64,000 bases of DNA from Ariolimax columbianus (lineage: Eukaryota > Mollusca > Gastropoda > Stylommatophora > Arionidae). Below are positions 43,331 to 54,229 of this stretch, in pieces. The stretch covers positions 50,510,965 through 50,574,964 of the forward strand of contig JAVGWX010000013.1 in assembly GCA_036924085.1 (NCBI GenBank), in the 5' to 3' direction. Under the pieces are notes generated by a model. The model saw only the letters and a list, made by a program, of their open reading frames with translations. It ran no database searches and was not told the DNA's origin. How positions within the stretch are numbered: the first letter of the stretch is position 1; every line of letters begins with the position of its first letter. The translations under genes were made by a program, and so were the position numbers.

Positions 43331-44034
43331 CATAAAATATATCTTACAAACCTAAATAAAACAAAGATAATAAAACACAATGTCAGCATAAATTTAAAGT
43401 GGGTGGTGAGGAAATAGATCAGGTCACACATTCTGAGTATCTGGGCTCCAGAATTGACCAAAAATGACGACTGCTCGAAAGAAATCAGAAGAAGACTAGC
43501 TATGGCAATGCAGAGACTGAACAGCCTAAAGAAATTTTGGCAGAGCACCAACAAAATGATAAAAGCAAAAGTCTTGAGAGCCTGTGTTTTTCCTGTGGCA
43601 GCTTATGGCTATGAATCATAGACGATTACCAAAACTTATAGACAAAGAATCGAATCCTTCGAGTCAAAATGTTACAGAAAGATCCCCAAAATACCCTGGA
43701 CAGAGAAAAAAAACAAATGTAGACATTCGGCAAGAGTTGAGCTTAGATGAGAACTGGTTTATCAATTAAATTTTAGCCATAAAATGGAAATACTTTGGTC
43801 ACATCAAGAGACACAACGGTCTTGAGAGAGCGGCGATGGAAGGTATGGTGCCAGGTAAAAGAGGAAGGGGTAGACCAAGAAGACGATGGCGCCAAGATAT
43901 CCAGGAATGCCTTGGTATGACTGGTGGAGGCTAGAGTTTTGGCAAGAGAACGAGTTTCTTTCAGACAGACTGTGATGGGAGCGACGTTCTATAAAGGACA
44001 TGCTACATGATGATCTAACCATACCCATAAATGG

Positions 44035-44520
44035 TTATTTTTACACGTAAATTTAATCTACTGTGTCGCCGCAGCAACGCTGGATCCTGAATTTTATTTC
44101 AGCTTTTGGGGACGGCGTGGGCTAGTGGTTAAGTGACACGACCCCCAACCAGAAGGTGCTGGGTTCGATCCCCATCACAGCACTGGCCGTTACCCCGGGG
44201 AAGAAAACCTTTAGAAAATGCAAGAGGAAGCTGACCCTTACATAAAATGCATGCTGAAGACGGATGTACTGGGCCGACAGTCGCAAAATAAAAACCACAG
44301 TGCAACGCACACCGTCTTGTAGAATAGAGAAATAAGGCGAACGCAACAAAATTTAACAAAATATATATTTTTTTGGCTTCTATGGAGCGGACCACGAATC
44401 TGTACTGTGAGACACACACACCTGCTCAACCCGCTCTTTCTGTCATACACTCAAAGATAATAAATGCGAGAAATTGTATTTCTATGAATATAAAAAGGAA
44501 GAGAAAACATGGACATCAGA
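44035..44520 (+). repeat. Dispersed repeat D2, interrupted by a SINE
   Basis: 44035-44104 and 44371-44520 together match the uninterrupted copy at 47205-47400 ('ctatggagcg', 'gagacacacaactgctcaa' with changes, 'tcaaagataataaa', 'attgtatttctatgaat'). The middle is a T2 SINE. No protein recognised. Confidence 0.75.
44105..44370 (+). mobile_element. tRNA-derived SINE, group T2
   Basis: The A-box region tgggctagtggttaag (44118-44133) and a perfect B-box ggttcgatccc (44162-44172) lie 33 bp apart. The body is 'cctttagaaaatgcaagagg', 'gacccttacataaaatgcat', 'gatgtactgggccgac' and 'cgcaaaataaaaacca'. The same body is at 56100-56310. It interrupts repeat D2, which gives an empty site at 47205-47400. 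Confidence 0.87.
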
Positions 44521-44601
44521 CAAGGCAGTGTTCTTCAACGTGGCAGTTACCGCCCACTACTGTGCGGTGTTAGCCTTCATTTGGGCGATATCAGAATAAT
44601 G

Positions 44602-44946
44602 TGGAATCAAGACGCTGAGCGCATGAGCTGCAGTGGTCAGCGACCCATAGCTGACTGCTAGCATCAGGGCCAGCGAACCAGACCTGCCAAGACCCTTCTA
44701 CACCTCCACGCGGTGATCCTGGATAACAGGCTGCAGCAGGGTAGGGATCTAAGGGATCGAATAGGGAATGCTAACCCGGTACTGAAAAAATGCTTGCTGA
44801 AGTCGGATGTGTTGGACTGAAAAGTGCAAATATCGCAGTCAATCTGTAAACTACGACACAGGGCATTTCGTTCTCTGGACTACATGCTGCTACTTACCCT
44901 CTTTCAGTGTTTGGTAGCGGGAGATTGAGAACGTACGAAGCCAAGC
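44602..44946 (+). mobile_element. SINE-A, GAAGCC-tailed type, with TSD
   Basis: Full-length copy starting tggaatcaagacgctgagcg and ending agaacgtacgaagccaagc. The TSD is cagaataatg at 44592-44601 and 44947-44956. One 33-bp module is present. Confidence 0.9.
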
Positions 44947-44956
44947 CAGAATAATG

Positions 44957-45451
44957 ACAAACCGCATTAAACACGCACCCCGAGGAAACAATCGCAGTAT
45001 ACCAGAATACCAACAAAAGTGAACATTTTGAGAGCCTTTGTTTTTCCGGTAGCAGCATACGGCTGTGAAACATTGGACAGCTACCCAAAACTCGAATCCT
45101 TCGAGTAGAAATGTTATAGAAGGGTTCTCAGAATACCATGAACCGAAGAACAATTATACACACATTCGACAGGACTTGCGCATGGAGGAGAACTGATTCA
45201 TACATTTCATCGTGAACAGACAATTGAAATACTTTGGCCACATCAAAAGACAAAAGGGTCTTGAGAGAACAGTAATGGAAGGTACGGTGTCGGACAATAG
45301 AGGCAGAGGTAGACCAAGAAGGTGATGGCACCAAGATGTCAAGGAATACTTTGGCATGACTCTGGAGCAGGCTGGAGATTTGGTCAGAGATCGAGTTTCT
45401 TTCAGATGGGCTGTGATGGGAGGGACGTTCTGCAAGGGACATGCTGGAGCA
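44957..45451 (+). pseudogene. LINE RT C-terminal fragment, sister of 43344-44010
   Basis: VNILRAFVFPVAAYGCETLD then NPSSRNVIEGFSEYH-like frames and LKYFGHIKRQKGLERTVMEG follow the same order as the 43.3-44.0 kb segment (MKCYR.I..IPWTE, FGHIKRH.GLER). Stops are frequent. It sits between two SINE-A copies and may have been one block with the relic to the left before the insertions. Confidence 0.75.
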
Positions 45452-45456
45452 TCGGG

Positions 45457-45975
45457 GTCAAGATGCGGAGCAGCGCACGAGCTGTATCGGTCAGCGACCC
45501 ATAGCTGACTGCTAGCGTCGGGCCAGCGACCCATAGCTGACTGCTAGCGTCAGGGCCAGCGAACCAGAGCTGACTGCTAGCGTCAGGGCCAGCAACCCAT
45601 AGCTGACTGCTAGCGTCAGGGCCAGCAACCCATAGCTGACTGCTAGTGTCATGGTCAGAGAACCAGAGCTGACTGCTAACGTCAGGGCCACCGAACCAGA
45701 GCTGCCAAGAACCTCCTACATCTCCACACGGTGATCCTGGATAAGCTGGAACTGAGCGAACCGGCTAAGTAGAAGGGATCGAAGTGGGAGGGCAACCAGG
45801 TACTCAAAAATGTTTGCTGAAGACGGATGTGTCGGACCGAAAGGTGCAAATATCGCAGTCAAGCTGTAAACTATAATACACCACATTCCGTTCTTCGGAC
45901 TACATCCTGCTACTTGCAAAGCTCTTTACATGGCTTGGTAGCAGGAGTTTGAGAACGAGCGAAGAAGAACAAGAA
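45457..45975 (+). mobile_element. SINE-A with six 33-bp modules
   Basis: Full SINE-A (start ggggtcaagatgcggagcag, end gaacgagcgaagaagaacaa) in which 'tgactgctagcgtcagggcc' plus 13 more bases occurs six times (about 45505-45700). It is an intermediate stage between ordinary copies (one) and the 11.4-15.1 kb array (about 110). No clear TSD. Confidence 0.9.
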
Positions 45976-46027
45976 GTAAAAACATAGAAAATAAAGACGC
46001 GGTGGACGATCGTTGAATTTTCTTCAA

Positions 46028-46960
46028 TTTAGATTTTAGTGGACGGTAAGGAACATTTACACCAACCAAAGTTATACAAGTGGACGGTAAGGGACATTTA
46101 CACCAACCAAAGTTATAGAAGTGGACGGTAAGGGACATTTACACTCCCCAAAGTTATACAAGTGGACGGTAAGGAACATTTACACCCACCAGAAGTTATA
46201 CAAGTGGACGGTAAGGAACATTTATATTCACCAAAGTTATACAAGTGGGCGGTAAGGTACATTTACACCAACCAAAGTTATACAAGTGGACGGTAAGGAA
46301 CATTTACACTCACCAAAGTTATACAAGTGGACGGTAAGAAACATTTATACTCACCAAAGTTATACAAGTGGACGGTAAGAAACATTTATACTCACCAAAG
46401 TTATACATGTGGACGGTAAGAAACATTTAGACTCACCAAAGTTATACAAGTGGACGGTAAGGAACATTTACACCAACCAAAGTTATACAAGTGGACGGTA
46501 AGAAACATTTACACTCACCAAAGTTATACATGTGGGCGGTAAGGAACATTTACACTCACCAAAGTTATACAAGTGGACGGTAAGAAACATTTACACTCAC
46601 CAAAGTTATACAAGTGGACGGTAAGAAACATTTACACTCACCAAAGTTATACATATGGACGGTAAGAAACATTTAGACTTACCAAAGTTATACAAGTGGA
46701 CTGTAAGAAACATTTAGACTCACCAAAGTTATACAAGTGGACTGTAAGAAACATTTACACTCACCAAAGTTATACAAGTGGACGGTAAGAAACATTTACA
46801 CTCACCAAAGTTATACAAGTGGACGGTAAGAAACATTTATACTCACCAAAGTTATTCAAGTGGACGGTAAGAAACATTTACACTCACCAAAGTTATACAA
46901 GTGGACGGTAAGAAACATTTACACTCACCAAAGTTATACGTGTGGACGGTAAGGAAGAAT
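46028..46960. repeat. 41-bp tandem array, about 23 copies
   Basis: The unit is caagtggacggtaagaaaca then tttacactcaccaaagttata. Common variants are 'ggaac'/'gaaac' and 'ccaacc'/'ctcacc'. The left end adjoins the SINE-A tail region, but no SINE-A sequence is in the unit. Parent unknown. Confidence 0.95.
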
Positions 46961-47099
46961 GACTCCACGAAAGTTATAAAAGTGTGCGCCAGGTATAAAA
47001 TGGTCGAAGAGCAATGTTCTACAGTATTACATCAACAAGTCAGATACGTATATAGAACTGGGCAGACGAGCATATGGCTGAGCTAAACCCATAGTTTTG

Positions 47100-47165
47100 T
47101 TGGTTGACGACCCTGATGAAGACCTTTTGTTCGTAACGTATGTTTCTTTTCTGTTTTCGTTTTTG
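47100..47165 (+). other. Hammerhead-like block shared with 39340-39400
   Basis: The stretch cctgatgaagaccttttgtt then cgtaacg resembles CTGATGA-stem-GAAAC, with GTAAC in place of GAAAC and one mismatch in the possible gacc/gttc stem. It is conserved in two places in the window. Degenerate, so only a candidate. Some animal retroelements (Penelope-like) carry such motifs. Confidence 0.25.
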
Positions 47166-47204
47166 CGTGTCTCTAACCAAACCCATACATGTTTTGTTTT
47201 TTAC

Positions 47205-47400
47205 TTTATCCACTGTACCGCCGTAGCCTCCCTTGCCTTATCCTAAATTTTATTTTTAACTTTTATGGAGCGAAACCACGACCCTTTGCTATGAGACACA
47301 CAACTGCTCAAACCACTCGTCCTGTCATACGTTCAAAGATAATAAACGCAACAAATTGTATTTCTATGAATAAAAAAAATTATAAACAAAAAAGAGGACA
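47205..47400 (+). repeat. Dispersed repeat D2, uninterrupted copy
   Basis: Continuous match to the two halves of D2 at 44035-44104 and 44371-44520. It carries the pre-insertion (empty) site for the T2 SINE. Confidence 0.75.
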
Positions 47401-47514
47401 TCAGATAAGGAGAGAAAGATGGCGGGAAACAAAACGAAATTGTTTAAAAAACAATAATATCTGCTTGGTTTAAAAAATATTTAAAAAAACCTTTCACTTC
47501 CTTTGCTGGAGTGC

Positions 47515-47720
47515 AGAGATAATTTATAGGACTGCGGAAATTATGCCGCTTGCCCCTTCCGTCGAAATGTACAGAACAAGCTGGGTTTCTATTGGACCTT
47601 CGAAGCAAGTATAACTCTGCCTTACCGACATTTTGAACCCATGTCCTCATGGCCTGACCACCAGCATCCTACCCACTCGGTCAATCGTTCCCAATCTGCT
47701 GGGTTCTTGTCGCAAACAAG
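47515..47720 (-). mobile_element. Possible tRNA-derived SINE (group T5)
   Basis: On the minus strand gattgaccgagtgggtagga resembles an A-box region and gacatgggttcaaaatgtc a B-box with changes, at about tRNA spacing (47640-47690). There is no second copy in the window. Confidence 0.4.
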
Positions 47721-48195
47721 GAAAGATAAAGCGCGCGTGATCTATGCCTGGTTGTGATTGGACATATAGATTTAAAAACAGAACCTGGTAGAAAGCCGGG
47801 ACCCCCCTCCCCCGCTCACTGGAGGACTTATTTAAGCTTACGTTTCTTTGTCGCACTCGCGCATAACCTTAGAGTAACCTATCACCCCTGACCCTAACCC
47901 ACGCGCCTAGACCGCGTGCTAGAATCATCTCCAAATGAGTTCTGTGGTTCGTTCATGTTTGTAATTTTTTTTCCCGGGGGGTAAATAGTATACAGAGGGG
48001 AAACTTGTGTCCTGTACAACTCACAGCCTCTAAGGTAGAATACTCTCTAGATAATGACAGGACCATCCCGCCATTCACGTGAGCCAAAAGTGCGATGAGT
48101 CGGGACTAGGCCTTCTCGAATTGGTAGACGGAATTAGCGCGAACGTCGCGCATGTGGTAATAAATACAGGCTTTTGAATAATTCGTTTTGCTGGG
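47721..48195. other. No recognisable feature
   Basis: Mixed-composition sequence with no homology recognised. Confidence 0.5.
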
Positions 48196-48541
48196 GTTAA
48201 TAGTAGGTATAGGGTAGTGGTAGGTGTAGTAGTGGTTGTAGTAGTGGTAGTTGTGGTAGATGTAGTAGGGTAGTAGTAGTGGTAGTTGTAGTAGTGGTAG
48301 TTGTAGTAGGGTAGTAGTAGTGGTAGTTGTAGTAGTGGTTGTAGTAGTAGTAGGTGTAGTAGCAGGTGTAGTAGTAGTAGTAGTAGTGGTTGTAGTAGTG
48401 GTAGTAGTAGTGGTAGTAGTAGTGGTTGTAGTAGTAGTAGTAGTAGTGGTTGTAGTAGTGGTTGTAGTAGTGGTTGTAATAGTGGTTGTAGTAGTAGTAG
48501 TAGAAGTAGTAGTAGAAGTAGTAGTGGTTGTAGTAGTGGTT

Positions 48542-48573
<32 letters not shown>

Positions 48574-48797
48574 TGTAGTAGTAGTAGTAGTGGTTGTAGT
48601 AGTGGTTGTAGTAGTAGTAGTAGTAGTAGTTGTAGTAGTGGTAGTTGTAGTAAGTGTAGTAGTAGTAGGTGTAGTAGTAGTAGTGGTAGTTGTAGTAAGT
48701 GTAGTAGTAGTAATAGTTGTAATAGTAGAAGTTGTAGGATCAGTTTGTAGTAGTAGCGGTAGTAGTAATGGTGGTAGTTGAAGTAGTAGTAGTAGCG

Positions 48798-48844
<47 letters not shown>

Positions 48845-49190
48845 TTTAGTAATAGAAGTAATTTAAGTAGTAGTAACAGTTTTAGTAGTAGTAGCAGTAG
48901 TTGTAGAAGTTTTAGTAGTTGTAGTAGTAGTGGTAGTAGTAGTAGTAGCAGCAGCAGTAACGTTGGTGGTAGTAGTAGTGGTAGTTATAGTGGTAGTAGT
49001 AGTAGTAATAGCGGTAGTATAAATAGTAGTAGTAGCAGTAGTGGTAGTAGTATAGTAGCAGTAGTGTTAATAGTAGTAGTAGTAGCAGCAATAGCGGTAG
49101 TAATAGCGGTGGTGGTAGTAGTAGCAGTAGTGATAGTAGTAATAATAGCAGTAGTAGTAGTAATAGCAATAGTAGCAGCAGTAGAGGTAG
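48196..49190. repeat. (TAG/TGG/TTG)n trinucleotide satellite, about 1 kb
   Basis: Long imperfect run of GTA, GTG and GTT triplets on the plus strand, with AGC interruptions to the right. Open frames (poly-Val plus, poly-Leu minus) are by-products. Confidence 0.95.
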
Positions 49191-49194
49191 TGTG

Positions 49195-49410
49195 AGTCAT
49201 TCAGTCATAGGCATTTCAATCTTCACAGACCAAGTGTGTGGCACACTGTGAGTAGCCTCTCACGCAGGCATAAACGCTCAATATGACCCACCTTCTTCGG
49301 CAAACTTGGAATGTGAATAAAGCTACTACAACCGCGACTTAACGCCCTGTTCAGGTAGCCCAAAAGGCTAAACTAACTCATTGCGTGCATTCCTAACAAC
49401 AACTTCTATA
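49195..49410 (+). mobile_element. SINE-B 3' fragment
   Basis: 'aaagctactacaaccgcgac', 'ttaacgccctgttcagg', 'ctaaactaactcattgcg' and the tail aacaacaac correspond to 15430-15537. The 37-bp unit region is absent. Confidence 0.7.
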
Positions 49411-49950
49411 CATTGTATTTTAAACACGTCCTTACCAAACTTTGCAGAACATAATTGCAAACCTTTAACGAACGAACAAGTGGAGCTTGCAATGACTTAT
49501 AAATAAAATAATAGAATAAGATTCGTTCATAGGCGTCTCAGTCTTTGCAGACCATGCGCGTCGGGCCCTTGGAGTTGCCTCTTAGGGCGCAAGTCTTGGC
49601 GCTGAATATGGAGACCCTGGGCTGCCCAAACTGCAGGATCCCCCTCTCGGCCTCGCTGGTGTAATCCAGAGGAATGCAAAGCATGACAATTTAGCACCAG
49701 CTCAGCTGCAGAAGCTGTTGGAATGAGTTCGCAATTTTGATACCATCTGCCTTAGGTGCTACCACTCTGGATTTTCTGTCTGGGTTTACTCCCGTAGCCC
49801 TTCCCTCTGCCGAGGTTTCCACAAGGGAGTGGAGGGTAGTGGGAGTAGAACAGAATTAATATGTGCGTACTTGGAATCCTGGTATTCAAACAGGCATGTT
49901 ATGCATACTGCCAGGTAGGCACAGATTACTCGTAGTGCGTTCTTTATGTT
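49411..49950. repeat. Composite of repeat fragments, no gene
   Basis: 49530-49600 on the minus strand resembles the 3' end of the zinc-finger RT at 24656-24690 ('aggcgtctcagtct', 'gaccatgcgcg'). 49862-49945 on the minus strand matches the T3 SINE 3' end ('tgcctgtttgaataccagga'). Between them is a GC-richer block ('tgtctgggtttactcccgta') of unknown type. Confidence 0.55.
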
Positions 49951-50079
49951 GAAATATTTACTTGTTGCGGCTTAATAGTAGAAACAAGTAAAAAAAAAAC
50001 AGTATGAAAAGATTCCGTTAACACGCCAGTCTGGCATTTGGGAATATGGTGTTAAGTAAGGCCCATGTTTTTTCTGACC

Positions 50080-50285
50080 AACCGCACACTAGGGGTGACG
50101 TAATCAACATCACATTGACCGTCTCTCCTTTCACAAATTATTCTGGTACCTGTTTTTGAGGTTGGGTCGACCTCAGGTATCATTTTTGCGTTCGAGAAAG
50201 ATTCCGCGCCAATTGCAACCCGAACACCTGTCGCTATGTTGGGCGACAGCGCACTAACCACTACGCTACATCGACTCCCCCGCTT
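50080..50285 (-). mobile_element. tRNA-derived SINE, group T1
   Basis: Minus strand: gtagcgtagtggttagtgcg (A-box region), gtgttcgggttgcaattgg (weak B-box), then 'aggtcgacccaacctc' as in the other T1 copies. The head is good and the body diverged. Confidence 0.78.
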
Positions 50286-50340
50286 TTCTAGTCCTCTGTA
50301 CAATTAACTCTTGTAGAACAAGCTTCGTTCGCTCTTTCGC

Positions 50341-51220
50341 CTACTCAAACGCATGCACACATGCAAGTATAACATGCACACACGGGTGAACATTACAAAC
50401 ACACACATACACAACACACACACTTATCCAAACAAACACACACTTATACAAACAAACACACCACAAGCGCATACATACATGCAGGTACAGCACACGAATG
50501 CGCAACATACTCCCCCCCCCCCCCCCCCCCGACCCCTTACACACACAATTGACACCACAATCATATACACAAACATATACACTTGACACCACAAACGCAC
50601 ACACACTTGACACCCCACACACACACTTGACACCACAAAGCAATGCACTTGACACCACACACACACACACACTTGACACCCCAAACACACACAATTGACA
50701 CCACAAACACACACTTGACACCACAAACACACACACTTGACACAACAAACACACACACTTGACACCACACACACACTTGACACCACACACACACTTGACA
50801 CCACACACACACACTTGACACCACAAACACACACTTGACACCACAAACACATACACTTGACACCACAAACACACACACTTGACACCACAAACACACACAC
50901 TTGACACCACAAACACACACACTTGACACCCCAAACACACACATTTGACACCACACACACACTTGACACCACGAACACACACTTGACACTACACACACAC
51001 ACTTGACACTACAAACACACACACTTGACACCACAAACACACACACACATGACACCACAAACACACGCGCACTTGACACCACAAATACACGCACTTGACA
51101 CTACACACACACTTGACACCACACACACTTGACACCACACACACTTGACACCACACACACTTGACACCACACACACTTGACATCACACACATACACACTT
51201 GACGCCACAAACACTCAAAC
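50341..51220. repeat. CA-rich minisatellite, unit about 18-24 bp
   Basis: Repeats of 'cacttgacaccacaaacaca' with variable (CA)n length. A poly-C run of about 19 is at 50512-50530. Long Cys/Val-rich minus-strand frames result from the repeat. Confidence 0.95.
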
Positions 51221-51299
51221 GCAAAAGCACATATGGCATATCACACATTTATCATGCTCCACAAAGCACACATATCACGGCGGGCGCACAATGATACGT

Positions 51300-51700
51300 A
51301 TAACCAACACACACATGTACAGCAGACACAAAAGTACAGGAGACACACATGTACAGGAGACACACATGTACAGGAGACACACATGTACAGCAGACACACA
51401 TGTACAGCAGACACACACGTAAAGGAGACACACATGTACAGGAGACACACATGCACAGGAGACACACATGTACAACACACACGTACACCACACATGTATA
51501 TCATACATGTACAGCACACATGTACAGCAGATACACATGTATAACACACATGTACAACACATATGTACAGCACACATGTGCAGCAGACACATATGTACAG
51601 CACACACGTGCAACATACATGTAACACACACACACACACACACACACACGTACAACACACATGTACCACACACATGTTTGTCCATGTTTGAATCAAAGAA
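51300..51700. repeat. 17-bp CA-rich minisatellite
   Basis: The unit is acacatgtacaggagac and variants (cagcagac, acacac). A (CA)n run is near 51620-51648. Confidence 0.93.
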
Positions 51701-51749
51701 AAAAACCTAAACGTACTTGTTTTTGGTTTTTAAAAAAAACAAAAAACAA

Positions 51750-51973
51750 ACCCAACAACAACAGCAGCAGCAGCAGACAGGCAGCAATAGCAGCAGCAGC
51801 AACACCAACACCAACAGCAACAGCAACAACAACAACAGCAACAGCAACAACAACCACAGCAACAGCAACAACAAAAACAACAACAACCACAGCAACAGCA
51901 ACAACAAAAACAACAACAACAACAACAACAGCAACAGCAAAAACAAGAACAACAACAACAAAACAGCAACACC

Positions 51974-52016
<43 letters not shown>

Positions 52017-52239
52017 GCAACAGGAACAGCAACAACAACAACAGCAACAGCAACAGCAACAGGAACAGCAACAACAGCAACAGCAACAACAACAACAACA
52101 ACAAAAACAACAGCAACAACAACAGCAACAGCAACAACAACAACAACAACAACAGCAGCAACAGCAACAGCAACAACAACAACAGCAACAGGAACAGCAA
52201 CAACAGCAACATCAACAGCAACAACAACAGCAACAACAA

Positions 52240-52274
<35 letters not shown>

Positions 52275-52290
52275 ACAACAGCAACAACAA

Positions 52291-52328
<38 letters not shown>

Positions 52329-52510
52329 ACAACAACAAAAACAACAACAACAGCAACAGCAACAACAACAACAGCAACAACAACAGCAACAACAACAACA
52401 GCAACAGGAAGAACAACAGCAACAACAACAATAGCAATAGCAACAGCAACAACTAAAACAACAACAGCAACAGCAAGAACAACAACAGCAACAACAACAA
52501 CAAAAACAGA
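51750..52510. repeat. (CAA/CAG)n trinucleotide block, about 750 bp
   Basis: Imperfect CAA/CAG triplets. One plus-strand frame is poly-Gln for over 150 residues, others are poly-Thr/Ala or poly-Asn/Ser, and the minus strand gives poly-Leu/Val/Cys. No flanking coding sequence supports a polyQ protein. Confidence 0.95.
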
Positions 52511-52562
52511 AGGGGGAGGGGGAAGGAAGCATTGATACCCCTCAAGCTTGTCTCTTAACACA

Positions 52563-52850
52563 TGTTTTGAGATCAAGATGCTGAGCGTTCCATGAGCTGT
52601 TGCTCTCAGCGACCCAGGATCAAGTTGCTGAGCGGTTCATGAGCTAGCTCTCAGCGACCCAAGATCAAGTTGCTGAGCGGTCCATGAGCTAGCGCTCAGC
52701 GACCCAGGATCAAGTTGCTGAGCGGTCCATGAGCTGTAGCTCTCAGCGACCCAGGATCAAGTTGCTGAGCGGTCCATGAGCTGTAGCTCTCAGCGACCCA
52801 GGATCAAGTTGCTGAGCGTTCCATGAGCTAGCACTCAGTGACCTAAAACT
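52563..52850. repeat. 47-bp tandem array at SINE-A 5' end, 6 copies
   Basis: Each unit begins gatcaag and ends ctcagcgaccca, the first 47 bp of SINE-A. Two length variants (agctagc and agctgtagc) alternate irregularly. Confidence 0.92.
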
Positions 52851-53146
52851 GACCGAATGCAACTCGGAGGGACCAAGACCTTCCTAAACCTCCACGCAGT
52901 GATCCTGAATCGCAGACTGCAACAGAGCAGACTGGCTAAGGAGAAGGGATCGAGGAGGGAAGGCTAACACAGTACCCAAAAATTCCCTGATGAAGTCGGG
53001 TGTGTCGGACCAAAAGGTGCAAATATCGAAGTCAAGCTGTATATTACAGTACAAGGCAATCGGTTCTCCGGACAGCATCCTGCCACTTTCAAAGCCCTTT
53101 TCATGGCTTGGTAGCTGGAGATTGAGAACGAACGAAGAAGAAGAAG
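52563..53146 (+). mobile_element. SINE-A with amplified 5' end
   Basis: All SINE-A blocks are present from 'gatcaagatgctgagcg' to 'gagaacgaacgaagaagaag'. The first 47 bp ('ggatcaagttgctgagcggt' then ccatgagctgtagctctcagcgaccca) occur six times. Other copies have this 5' segment once. This is the only copy expanded at its extreme 5' end. Confidence 0.9.
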
Positions 53147-53243
53147 ATATTTCAGGTTAATTGTAAGGTAGACAGAATAATTATATAACAGTAAATCAAG
53201 GACAAAAATAGCAGGAAATATATATATATATATAAGCAAATAT

Positions 53244-53518
53244 ACAACTTCGTCGCTGACAACAAATATACAACTTTGTGGCTGACAACAAATATACAAC
53301 TTTGTGGCTGACAACAAATATACAACTTTGTGGCTGACAACAAATATACAACTTTGTGGCTGACAACAAATATACAACTTTGTGGCTGACAACAAATATA
53401 CAACTTTGTGGCTGACAACAAATATTCAACTTTGTGGCTGACAACAAATATACAACTTTGTGGCTGACAACAAATATACAACTTTGTGGCTGACAACAAA
53501 TATACAACTTTGTAACTA
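53244..53518. repeat. 26-bp tandem array, about 11 copies
   Basis: The unit is aaatatacaactttgtggct then gacaac, almost perfect. It ends just left of an RT C-terminal fragment. I could not show that the unit derives from it. Confidence 0.95.
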
Positions 53519-53524
53519 TCAACA

Positions 53525-53965
53525 GGCACTCACTATGAATGTCTTTTCCATGCTGTCTTCGAAGGCTCCGATGGCTGGGACACACTCGGATGATGGAGGG
53601 TGGCAGAATAGAAAAGGATATTTTTCTTTATGGGGAATTACAGTTGGGGAAAAAATCTCGTGGCCGACCACTCTTCGGTACAAGGATGTGTGAAAGCGGG
53701 GTATGAATGATGCGGGCATTGATTCGGAATCATGGGAACAAGACGCCATGGATCGTGTTACATGGAAGGGCAGGATTAAGCGTGGAATACAGGCAAAGGA
53801 GATACTGATTGCGGATAGGCTAAGGACTCATCATTTGAGAAGACACGCCACACCATGCGATGCTGCAAATAGTCCTGATTTTCCTTGCACACACTGTGGA
53901 AGGCGCTTCTCTGTTCGGATTGGTCTTATGAGTCACTTTCGTTATGGTCAAGGACTGTAGTTACT
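53525..53965 (+). pseudogene. LINE RT C-terminus with C2H2 finger, family 2
   Basis: Frames in order: degraded GH..RM.D block, GKKSRGRPTLRYKDVCK, then MNDAGIDSESWEQDAMDRVT, KEILIADRLRTHHLRRHATP and the finger DFPCTHCGRRFSVRIGLMSH followed by FR and, soon after, a stop. The position of the finger (C-x2-C-x12-H) at the protein's very end matches the LINE at 40568-41645. The finger's last His is Arg or Tyr here. Confidence 0.75.
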
Positions 53966-54229
53966 TCCCTTTTTTCAAAGACCAATTACTATCGTCTGAC
54001 AAGACCGAAATCGACTACACCAACCGGCATGGCAAATGATATTCACGAATGTGTTCAGATCAGTTCAGTTCAGTTCAAGTGCCATCTCCGCATCTAACGT
54101 CGGCTGTAATGGATCCCAGTGTACTCTATCTCTTGCCGTAATGGTGCAATCTGAGAGGCTTTTTCCAGTCTATCTCCTGATGTTGTCCACGAATGTGTAG
54201 GATTGTTTTAATCTATTTGATCACATAAT

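Larger units (their letters stand above)
40516..43343 (-). mobile_element. Antisense LINE (endonuclease-RT-C2H2 finger), 5'-truncated
   Basis: The element lies between ttacaaacataaat (40502-40515) and ttacaaacctaaat (43344-43357), a 14-bp near-perfect duplication of the host RT relic. Its 3' end (left) has a (ATT)n-type tail, tattattattattta on the minus strand. Its 5' end is lost inside the endonuclease. About 13 bp (43331-43343) between LINE homology and TSD are unexplained. Confidence 0.85.
39421..44010 (+). pseudogene. Endonuclease/RT-type LINE relic split by two nested insertions
   Basis: Three plus-strand segments belong together. Segment 39421-39534 reads NLKLCTNYRTIALISHASKI (RT N-terminal NYR.I.L.S block) and a stop, then RRIETRFESEI. 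Segment 39969-40515 resumes at ESEIHVVQAGFMKDRGTRDH, FIDYTKAFDTVK (catalytic Asp of motif A), GVRQGCILSPYLYNMYAE (motif B) and YANDRVTL. Motif C is normally Y/FADD, so one catalytic Asp is Asn. Segment 43344-44010 has KHNVSINLKVGGEEIDQVTH, EYLGSRIDQ, RRRLAMAMQRLNSLKKFWQ, VLRACVFPVAAYG, and in other frames GRGRPRRRWRQDIQECLGMT. A SINE-A (39535-39968) and an antisense LINE (40516-43343) separate them. The C-terminal part has stops and shifts. A sister fragment is at 44957-45451. Confidence 0.85.

Noticed and set aside
45457..45975. TSD for the SINE-A with six modules
   Set aside because: No direct repeat found at the expected borders.
51661..52576. Poly-Gln, poly-Thr/Ala and poly-Val frames
   Set aside because: Imperfect CAA/CAG repeat open in all frames. 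No flanking coding sequence.
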